The position numbers were made by a program, and so were the translations under genes. The notes below the pieces were generated by a model, which searched no databases, had not been told where the DNA came from, and worked only from the letters and a program-made list of their open reading frames with translations. A DNA stretch of 64,000 nucleotides from assembly GCA_023055355.1 (NCBI GenBank), contig JALJCS010000010.1, positions 24,195,001 through 24,259,000 of the forward strand. Direction: 5' to 3'. Origin of the DNA: Agelaius tricolor (lineage: Eukaryota; Chordata; Aves; Passeriformes; Icteridae). Of this stretch, positions 50,101 through 58,650 are shown piece after piece. How positions within the stretch are numbered: the first letter of the stretch is position 1; every line of letters begins with the position of its first letter.

Positions 50101-53100
50101 TGGTGAAAGTTTTGTGGTCCTTGCTAGTCACCTTCTGCTGATGCCATTTTTCTGCAAATATATTAACAGATCTTAGTTGTCTTGGATAATTAAATAGCCT
50201 CTGCATTTAAGAGAAAGATGTTAATTTTGTGTGTGGTTCCAATGTTTGTCCTGCCTATGGTTATGTGACCTAGTGTATATATTATGTTCCACTGAGGACT
50301 TTATCCCATCTGCTTCCCCATGAGACATGCACAGATCACCTCCTGTGTGTAAAGCCAGCAGGATCTAGGCTGTTTTGGAAATGTTTGGGATGTTCCAGAA
50401 GAAAGTAATCATATTAGTATTATAGAGCTCCCTTTCTGTGCTTATTATCCCAAAACCACTAACAGAGAGAGAAATGTGCTTTAATTCTGTGGAAAGGTTT
50501 GATGCTGTGTGCGTTTCAATGGAAATAGCTTTGTCTCTGTGGATGTGTAGCTTTATAGCAGCAGTCCCCTAAGTATATGTAAAACATATTCTGCTGGTAA
50601 ACCACTTTTTGTGTAGTCAATATGCATATTTATTGGTAAAACATATGCACACTGTCATCTGTCCAATGTTTTACGTGTTACCCAATTTCAAATGAATAGA
50701 ATAAAACAACTGCATTAGGCTGCAGTACATTGGTAAGAAAATATTTATTCTCATCACAGGGAGCTCTGAAGCTCACGAGTGACTGTGGTTCCTAACACCA
50801 AGCCCAATTAAATAGGGTATAGAATGTTGCCACGGTGGCAGTTTGGGTTGTGCTCCCTCCATGCAGAGCACAAAGTAACACATTAAGTTCAGCAGCGGAT
50901 CCAGAGAAAAGGGGCATCCAAGCATTAATCATTCATTGCAGTGCTTCATGAAAGAAATCACAGTGAAAACAAAAGCAGGAAACTCAACTATTCTGAGAAG
51001 CACTTTGAGATAGCACTAGTTTCAGCTGCCAGGTATTTGCACAATCAATCAAAATATATTTATTTATCAGTTGAATCATATATTAAAACTCCCAGCTATG
51101 CAGAATAAGAGGCAGAAGAGAAATATTGAATGAATACATACAAAAATACTGAAGCCTACACTTTCTAGAAATAATACATAAATGTCATTTGCTGACAAGA
51201 AAAACAGATTGTTGTAAAAGGAACTCCAGCAATGACCTGACATCAGAATCACAATTTCCTGTGTCACAGGTTAGTGAGAAATTGCTTCTTTACAGCCTAA
51301 CAATTCAAGGAATAATGACCTAACATTGTTCCACTGTGAATTGGGGCCAAGATATATATTTTTGCAGGTAGCAACAAATAAGAACAAACCTTTCAAAGAA
51401 CTAGAATACATAAATCCTAAAGCACACCAGAGAATTCACCAGTTTTGACATAAGCAATCTATAAACAATATAACCAATTTGAAATATATTAGGTATGATT
51501 GCAACTGTTCCAAGTCTCTTCAGCAAAACTGGGCTGGACCTCTGTGGGCAGTACATAGGAGGGCTATCATTTAGGGATGTGGAGTACTTCTGATTCCAGA
51601 TGTTTGTGCCACTCATTTATTCAACAAATGTAATGGAAATTCACATTGGCTTAATAGAGTTTTCAGACACCTCCTGCCGTTCAGCCAGCAGTTTCATGTA
51701 TCTGTGGCCACATTCTTTGCTCATCACCATAAGTTGTTAGTCAGGATTCATGGTAAAGGATTCAAGGTAAAGGTATTTTGGATGCTTGACTTGAGATAAC
51801 TCACAGACAACTCATTTCTGAAGAAGGCAGGCTACCCCTGAAAATATGAGTACTGAAAAATTGGAGCCTTTTCCAGAACTCTTTGTATTTATACAACTTT
51901 GGCTGTAGTTCTGCAACCCCTGGATGTGTTATCTGGAGAAAGGGGCCTTTAGTACACAAGAACTCTGAGATGTCAGTGATGCAGTCATATTCTTATTTCT
52001 AATCCTTCTATTCCTTTACAGCCTCCTAAAACTAGGACTAGCACAAGAGTTCGTGCTTCTGCTAAAATGCCATCCAGCATGGAGGATTTGTAATTCCTCC
52101 AAAAGACTTAGAAAAAGTGATCTACAAAAGTAAATAGGATGAGATCACTTTGAATGCTTTATATACCCTTAAAGTCAGGGCAGAATAAAGCAGACTGAGC
52201 TCTGGCAAAGGATTTCTTTGTGAGACAGCATTATCTAGTAGCCTGAATTTGGGTCTATGAATTGGGATTTCCTTTCCAGCTGTATCAGGGATTCTTTATC
52301 TGGCCTTGGATTAGATAAGCATTAGAGATCCTAATTAATGGTTATACAACTATGAAGTTTAAATGGATAAAGTTTTTTGGCTGGAGGAAAGCACAAACTT
52401 TTATTACAGGCACTGGCCACAGTAGATAATGTTTCAGCAGTCCAACCTCAAGGCAAATCTGTGCAAATTATTTATCAGTATATATACACTGTGTATATGC
52501 AATATGGTATAATGTGTACAGCACCAGGTTATACATTTTGTACTGACAAGGATTTCTATTTTTCTGCAAAGCCTAACAAATTTTCTCTTCCTGGAGCAGA
52601 ATGAAAAGTCTTCTTGTTAGTTTTCCCTCATGAAATATAAATATAGCTTCCAACAAATCTCATTGACTTTATATCAATGTCCGAGTGTTGCTTTCTGTTC
52701 CTTGCCAATTCCAGCTGTTTGCAGTTCCTCACACAATGCCACTCACAGGTATCCCAGTTCCTACTCTGTGCATTCCTGTGCCTGCTCTCTTCCCCTCTTC
52801 CCTATAAGGAGACAACAGATTTCCAGTAACCCAATCAGCCCTGGGGAGAGAATTGTTATCTGGGCTCTCATCAAATCAAGCATTTTGCTGGGGACAGATG
52901 AAGCCCAGAGGAGCCCTGCAAGGCTGCTGTGCTGCCCTGCTCCCTCCTCCCAGGCAGGCAGAGCCCTGTAGCCCATTCCTGGCTGGCAGAGGGGGCTGCA
53001 GTTAGAGGGACAGGGAGAAGAGGAATAAGGAATGAGAAACTGCAAATGGTTATGAGAAAAGACCATCCCTTAGAAGCTGCACATTTTGTTTTCACATCTA

Positions 53101-53289
53101 TGCCAGAGAGCAGTGCTTCTGCAGGGTTGCTTGTTTTCCTTTCCCCACATAAGCACAATGCACTGCTGCTTTTCTGCAGCTGGAAACACTGTGAGAAGCA
53201 CAACTTATCCCTGAGCTTTTCATATGAAACTTTCTGCAGTTTGATCTTGGCGTTGCCAGTCTTAGAGCAAATTGTGCTTCCTTTTTCAG
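47197..53289. other. Gene-free sequence, nothing recognised
   Basis: No coding gene or repeat family is recognised. ORFs of 104 codons (47384-47698 minus), 97 codons (48568-48861 plus), 93 codons (48439-48720 minus) and 113 codons (52630-52971 plus) lack family features and often overlap on opposite strands. The segment around 50990-51070 is AT-rich with imperfect TATTTAT repeats. Confidence 0.5.
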
Positions 53290-53433
53290 ACCTGAGTGAG
53301 AAGGGCCCTCTCAGAGTGTGACAGCAGGCTGGGTCTGCCAAGGACAGCCACAAATGCAGCACTTCTTGAAAACCACGCAGACATGATGGGCTCTGTGCAC
53401 TTTGAAGAAACTTCTGTCCTTCTGCTAAGACAG
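53290..53433 (+). other. Exon-like segment, probably non-coding if real
   Basis: A strong acceptor context ('attgtgcttcctttttcag', AG at 53288-53289) and a near-ideal donor (CAG followed by GTAAGG at 53434) bound 144 bases. Each plus-strand frame contains a stop within it (TGA at or soon after the start in two frames, TGA about 30 bases in for the third). It would therefore have to be an untranslated or lncRNA exon. A chance pairing of good splice signals is equally possible. Confidence 0.22.
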
Positions 53434-53800
53434 GTAAGGATGGTGTGTGTATCCCTGGTCCATTGTGAATGCCCAGTCAAATGGTTTATTTATCATTTTA
53501 CAAGCAGAAATTTCAGTGTATATAGTCATGTGAATAAGGTCTTGTTTAGCAGGGCTTTTCAATTTGAAGTTGAATAAGAACTTGCATGCTCTCTGAAATG
53601 ACAGGCAGGCTTCCAGGCCAGTTTTGCAGTAAATAGATGTAGCACCTTCTTTCCTGATATAGTATAGAAGTATCATTTTGTAATCACAGAAAACCCTTAG
53701 AAGAGTTTATGGTATTAGTTCAATATTCATGATCCAGTATAGATTAAACGAGCCAAAAATTGATCTTTCCAATGCAGCAGAAAACCTCCCAATCCTCCCC
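53434..53800. other. Non-coding sequence, nothing recognised
   Basis: Only short ORFs without features are present. Confidence 0.45.
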
Positions 53801-53858
53801 CAAAAAACCAAACCAAACCAAATAAAATACAAAAACAAACAAACGAACAAAACCAAAG
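53801..53858 (+). repeat. A/C-rich low-complexity repeat
   Basis: Imperfect ccaaa and caaa units in tandem. The minus-strand ORF through it (53707-53940) is a low-complexity artefact. Confidence 0.85.
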
Positions 53859-55198
53859 CAGCATCTACCAGGAAATTAACATTGAAGTTATAATTTGAAT
53901 ATACTTTGGAGAGAAGAAAAATAAAATAATGCTTAATCAAAATGTAAAATGCAGGGAGATGGCACCTGCCTTGAGAAACTTAACACTGAAGTTTTAAACA
54001 AGAGACAACACATACATGGAGGCAGATAGGAATCAGAACTGCATATCAACCCCATGAGTATCAGCTCATTGTCTACCCACAGTTACATTTCCCCCAGGTA
54101 ACAGGGCAACTTTAAAAAAAGAAAGGAATTTACTGTGCCAAAAAATCTTTCCCATTCTCTTAGTAAAATCCTGAGTCAGCATTACACATGACATTGTTAA
54201 TTCATTAAATATCACTGTGATTAATTACATTCAATAGATACGAGGTGCATTCAGGTTCAGTGCAACTTCATTGACCCCAGAGCTGGTACAGCTGTTTAAA
54301 TCAGGGCAGAAGTGGTCATGTACTACTTCCCACTTGGACTTAAACCAGGCATCATAAAGATATGAGTTGCATGAAACATGGGTTTAGGCTTCTATCTCTT
54401 AGTGATCATCCCACATGTAATTATTTTCTACATTCTAAAAGAGAAGCATATTTAAATGTGATTTTTTTTCCCTGGTAGCTTCTACCTGTGAATATCCTTT
54501 GGAATACTCAAATGGGCCTTTTAATTTATCATAAGGATTTATGAAGATTTATAGAAAGAATTCTATAGACACGAACAGAACAGACTGGAGCATTCCCCAC
54601 TGCTTTTTCAACAATTGTCTTTTAAGATGTACTTTAATAAAGAATTACAGTCCATTTTCAGAACTATATCAAATATTTTAATAGCCACATTTGTGCCTTT
54701 TGAGGCTAGTCTAACTTCGAGATTCTTTCCATTGACCTAACAGAAATGGGACAGATCCCAGATTAGCAATCCTGGACTTGGTGGTGTGTCAATCTTTTAT
54801 CATTGTGAGAGGTTTTTTCTAAAATTGTGATTAAAAGACCCTCTTTCCTTAGTCCTGAACATTTTGGAATGTATCTTCTATATCCACATGATCGTGCTAC
54901 AGCAAGATATAGTAAGTGCACGTTGTCATATGTCCTTACATCCCTACTTGGTTTCATCCCTATCAAGTTGTACAAGAGCAGGAGGGAAGACAAGAGGGAA
55001 GGTTTGCACTTTGACCCGTTGTTCATATTTTGGTTCTTTTATGTGTACCAAATGTCAGTCATCCTGTCGTCTATTTAATCTCGGACACCTACGGAAGATT
55101 AAGAGAGGGCAGTTCAATGAGCAGGGCAGGAGAGGGAAGGATAGATGAGCTACAGCAGGCAGATAATCTAAAAGCCGACTCAAAGTTCTCAAAAAACT
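53859..55198. other. AT-rich non-coding sequence
   Basis: ORFs at 54763-55148 overlap on both strands in a mixed-composition patch. None has a recognisable domain. No repeat family is identified. Confidence 0.45.
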
Positions 55199-55228
55199 CC
55201 AGCCGTCACCAGCCATCGCCAGCCGTCA
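55199..55228 (+). repeat. 10-bp tandem repeat, three copies
   Basis: Three consecutive units read ccagccgtca, ccagccatcg and ccagccgtca. It is a minor minisatellite-like repeat. Confidence 0.9.
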
Positions 55229-55957
55229 TCCTTCAGACAAAAAGGAGGAGTTTCCATTCATGCTTAAAAATCTCCATCTTCTAAAAGATTGGCATGTGAG
55301 AATTCTAGAAGGGAAAACTGTCCTTCTTTACATAACTCTGAATTAATCCTTTAATTCTTCCTTCTTTTGATTTTAAATATGTTCTTGGCCAGGAGTCTGG
55401 ATGTACACATGTTTATCACTGTGCAGCAGGAATTTAGAACATATCTAGTGTTATTGTTTTGCCAGCTTGTCGTTTTGATCCATCCAAAACCCTGTTATTC
55501 TAACCTATATCTCAAGCTGCTGGGTCATCTTTCCCAAGTAAAGTAACCTGGGAATAAGAGTGAGCTTTGTTTTTGGAGATCAAAGACTTTTTTTGATCCT
55601 TCTTTTGGTAACCAAAGCCTCCTCTCCCTTGCATGGTGCTTATCAGTAGTAGGTGCAATGAAACTCCTCTCTGCACAAAATTGTCCACTTGGATGGGGTA
55701 AGGTTGTGCTGCTGTGCCAGCACTGACTGCATATGTACCACGGAGAGAGGAGAGAATTTCTTTGGATAAAACACTGTGTGCATATTAATGCAAGACTTTG
55801 ACAAAAAAAAAAAAAGTTGCAGTGTTGGTGGTTGGCAAAATAACCTGCCTCACAGTCCTTCCCAGGCTATCTGAATGGAATAAACGGGATTTGGGAGTGC
55901 ATGGTGAGCCAGTTGTCACCCTCAAATACTAGCCTTCTAATGACATCCAGAAAATAA
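55229..55957. other. Non-coding sequence, nothing recognised
   Basis: There is no ORF of note. An A-run lies at about 55802-55814. Confidence 0.5.
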
Positions 55958-55979
55958 GGGGGGGGGGGGGGGGGGGGGG
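55958..55979 (+). repeat. Poly(G) run of 22 bases with G/A-rich 3' flank
   Basis: An uninterrupted G run is followed by 'aggagaaggaagaaaaaaaa', making about 45 bases of homopurine upstream of the CpG island. Such a tract can form a G-quadruplex or triplex. The exact length is unreliable because homopolymer runs are poorly sequenced. Confidence 0.95.
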
Positions 55980-56359
55980 AGGAGAAGGAAGAAAAAAAAT
56001 GAGAAAAAGCTATGTGTGCAAAATTTCAGACAGAAGGCACCCAAATTGGTAGCTGGTTTTTAGGATTAAAATTGTCGTGTGAAGCAGTCCAGCCTGGTTG
56101 CTTTGCACAGGCTAGAAGAGGAAGGTTTCTGAGTGGTTTGTGCTCATTTTCCACTTGCCCGGACCTGGGCTGCGTGTCGGGCAAATCCGCTGGCAAATGT
56201 TAACACTGCCCAAGGGACTGAAAGTGAAGCTGGGGGCTGATGTGGCATGCGGTTGCCATGGTACTGGCCATAATCCTGCCGGAGTCAGATACCCTGATGA
56301 TACGGCGAGTTTGAGCTTGCTCTGGAGTAAAGCGCAGTGACCCTTCCCAACAGCATCTG

Positions 56360-56520
56360 GTTGTGTTTTAAACTTTTGATAAATTCCATAGCCAAAGAAA
56401 TCAAAACAATTTAAATAACAAGCCCAGCTTGGCCAAAGTCCAAGTTCAGGCTGCTGCGTTTCTCATTGGTACTGCTGTTTAATGTAGAATGGAGCAAAAG
56501 CAAAGATATTCGGGGTGGGA
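56360..56520 (+). promoter_or_regulatory. Putative upstream regulatory block (HNF4/DR1-like site, CCAAT box)
   Basis: Directly upstream of the CpG island lies an AT-rich, non-repetitive block. GGCCAAAGTCCA at 56431-56442 matches the HNF4/DR1 nuclear-receptor consensus (GGNCAAAGTCCA). ATTGG at 56465-56469 is an inverted CCAAT box. These are short motif matches, and function is inferred from position near the island. Confidence 0.35.
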
Positions 56521-57283
56521 GCGGGGCACTTTTTGGAGATTCTTTCTCCCCTCCTCGTAGCCTTAGTCCCAGAACAAGAGGATGAAACTAGATTCAGCCT
56601 CCGGCGAGGCTGCTTATCGCGTTTAAGGAACAGTCTTTAATGAACGCGTTTCTCCCCCTAGATGTTTCTGGCGGGTAAAGCCGCCCGTGTGCGAGGATGT
56701 TCCGCGGAGCTCTGCTGCCTCCAGCCCTGCTGTGGCGGGGGCTTGAAAAAGTCGCGCAAACTCGCGGGGAAAAAGCAACCACCAAAGTTGGAGGAAAACC
56801 ACCCCCAGCTCCATCCCCGCCTCTCCGCGAGCGAATCTGCACAAGCCAAACTTGTGCTGTTTGGGGAGGGGGGGCAGCTTTCCTCGAGAAGGGGGATTTG
56901 TGTGGGCTCGCTGCAGATGTGCTCCAGCTGAGCGCGGTGTGCGGGGGCTCCCGGCGCTCCCGAGCGGCGCGGCCGGGCTGGGTTGGCGGAGCGGATCCCA
57001 CAGAAAGCCCCGCACCCAAAATGGTGCGGTTCGCTGAGGCGAGGGGGCGATCCGGGATGAAAGGGGCTGGGGGGTGGAGAGAGAAGATCCGGAGCGGTGC
57101 GCTGCTCCCGCGCCATAAGGGTGGGAAGGTTTAGATTTCCCTTTTTTTTTTTTCCTTAAAGGGCGGGTGGAAGAGAAAACAGACCCTAGAGCCAGTTTTC
57201 CTCTTGTGTCAGGGCTTGAAAGCGCTCCAGCGTCCTCCTGCAGGCTGCTCAACTTCATCCCTCGTGTGTGTGCATGTGTGCGT

Positions 57284-57305
57284 ATATCTATTATATACAT
57301 AAAGT
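57284..57305 (+). promoter_or_regulatory. TATA-like stretch in the CpG island
   Basis: The only AT-rich stretch in the middle of the island reads 'tatatctattatatacataa'. It follows an alternating purine-pyrimidine run (about 57264-57284) that could adopt Z-DNA. A rightward transcript starting 25-35 bases downstream would begin near 57325-57340. The start site is inferred. Confidence 0.3.
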
Positions 57306-57401
57306 AGGTGTACGTGTGCGCGCCGTGTCCCGCCGGCGGCCCGGGCGGATGGGCAGCAGGAGCCCCTCACCTCTGCACGCCGCCCCCGGCCCTCCACAGC
57401 G

Positions 57402-57429
57402 CTCCCTCCCTCCCTCTCTCTCTCTCTCC
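57402..57429 (+). repeat. Pyrimidine (CCCT)n/(CT)n tract
   Basis: CCCT units followed by CT repeats, within the candidate first exon. GA/CT tracts of this kind are common in vertebrate promoters and 5' untranslated regions. Confidence 0.92.
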
Positions 57430-57447
57430 GTCCTTCCCCGCCCGCCT

Positions 57448-57466
57448 CCGCGGAGCTGCTCCGCGG
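57448..57466. repeat. Perfect 9-1-9 inverted repeat
   Basis: CCGCGGAGC, a single T, then GCTCCGCGG: a perfect inverted repeat. In RNA it could pair as a GC-rich hairpin. Its right arm with preceding bases (GCTGCTCCGCGG, 57455-57466) recurs exactly at 57622-57633. Confidence 0.9.
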
Positions 57467-57613
57467 CTGCAGCCGGGAGAGCACCGCACCGCCGGGATCC
57501 GCGGCAGCTTTTGGCGAGGAGCGGAGCGGAGCGGGGGAGAGGCACAAAAGGGAAGGACGGAGGGAAAGTCCCTCCCACGCCCCCCTCCCCCAAGTTTATG
57601 ATGGGGGTCCGGA

Positions 57614-57629
57614 GGAGCAGCGCTGCTCC
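57614..57629. repeat. Perfect 16-bp palindrome
   Basis: GGAGCAGCGCTGCTCC is fully self-complementary. It lies within the short upstream ORF and close to the first donor. The GCTGCTCC unit appears again at 57658-57665. Confidence 0.92.
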
Positions 57630-57674
57630 GCGGCAACCGCTCGTCTGCTGAAAACTTGCTGCTCCGCTTTTTGG

Positions 57675-57868
57675 GTAAAGTTGATGCTTATTGTGTCTTT
57701 TCATTGTGCTTTTTATTCTTTTTTCCCCCCCTCCTCTTCTCCCGCTTTGGCTGGAGCTGCCCTGCGCCGGTGGGGGGTGTGTGTGAGGGAGGGTTCAGTT
57801 TGGTGAGGGGCTCTCCTCGCAGCGGGTGCCCAGGGGGGCCCGTCCCGTGTGTCCCCCCGACCTCGCAG
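57675..57868 (+). other. Possible extension of the first exon (long form)
   Basis: A second and stronger donor, CGCAG then GTGAGC (GT at 57869-57870), would add 194 bases to the first exon. The region contains no conserved coding frame. Either donor, or both as alternative splice sites, may be used. Confidence 0.3.
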
Positions 57869-58650
57869 GTGAGCGGGAAGGATGGGGCCGCGCGTGTATC
57901 CGCTGTGTCCCCCCCTTTCCCCGCCAGACCCCTCCGGGACCGTGCCTCCACGGCCATTGTTTTTCCCGGGGGCTGCGGTGACAGTCCCAGCCCCGGGCTG
58001 CTGCCGGGACCGCCTTGCCCCTGGCTCCCAGAGGACGGCAGAGCTCCCCAAAGCGAGAATTGAGTTCGTCTTTTTTTCAGAGGAAAAATGAAGTTGCCCC
58101 CTCGCCTCCTTGTCATCCCCCCATCCGGGAGGGGCAATCTTTCGACAAGTATATTTGCTGAGGAATTTAAAAAATTCCCTGCTGCAACTTGATCCCTGTG
58201 TGATGAGGAGCGGGTTGGAGAGACCCGGACTCCAATCCTATTAAGGACTTAGAGAGTTGAGAGTTTTTCCCCCGGACTCGGTGGCTTTAAAACAATCAGG
58301 GAGGAGGGGACGGAGATGGGCTCATCTAGATGCCTTTTCTGCCTCAAGTGATTGCCATCATTTCCTGGGAAACCTGACTTTTCCAGCGCGGGGGCTTAGA
58401 GTGATTTATCAGTGGTCCTGCTGCCGGTTTTCCCGAGGTTTACGGGCTTATTTATTTATTTATTCATTTAGCTAACCTGCAGCCAGGGCTTCAGAACTTC
58501 CCGGGCCGGGGCTGCGGCTGAGCCGCGGGTGCGGTGCCCCCTCCGCGGGGCCGGGACCCGGCTCGGCCCCCGGTGCGTGGCCCGGGCGGCCAAATGTCCG
58601 GGCGTGGGGGTCATCGCCGGCCGGGCCAGTGAAACTTGTGTCTTCCCATA

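Larger units (their letters stand above)
57325..57674 (+). other. Candidate non-coding first exon (short form)
   Basis: This segment of the island has features of a 5' untranslated exon on the plus strand: a CT-rich tract (57402-57429), two hairpin-forming inverted repeats, and a short upstream ORF of 17 codons (57598-57651) that starts ATGATG. The exon would end at a plausible splice donor, TTGG then GTAAAG (GT at 57675-57676). No open coding frame crosses the donor with protein-like character. The 5' boundary is a guess from the TATA-like stretch. The gene cannot be named. Confidence 0.4.
56590..58650. promoter_or_regulatory. CpG island
   Basis: GC content and CpG frequency rise abruptly here, against an otherwise AT-rich, CpG-poor window. 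CpGs are abundant from 'ctccggcgaggctgc' (about 56600) to 'catcgccggccgggcc' (about 58627). Clusters of Sp1-like GGGCGG/GGCGGG boxes occur, for example 'aagggcgggtgg' at 57159. Vertebrate islands of this size nearly always mark promoters. Long ORFs on both strands (up to 225 codons) result from the scarcity of AT-rich stop codons and are not protein genes. Confidence 0.93.

Noticed and set aside
52871..53362. 163-codon minus-strand ORF
   Set aside because: It has no recognised domain or signal sequence, and it overlaps ORFs of similar size on the opposite strand.
56623..57300. 225-codon minus-strand ORF in the CpG island
   Set aside because: It lies in very GC-rich DNA where stop codons are rare, overlaps other long ORFs in several frames on both strands, and has a Pro/Ser/Arg/Ala-rich composition with no domain.
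56594..58137. Many 100- to 150-codon ORFs on both strands of the island
   Set aside because: They overlap each other in multiple frames, which is the signature of GC-driven chance ORFs. None crosses a splice donor with protein-like sequence.
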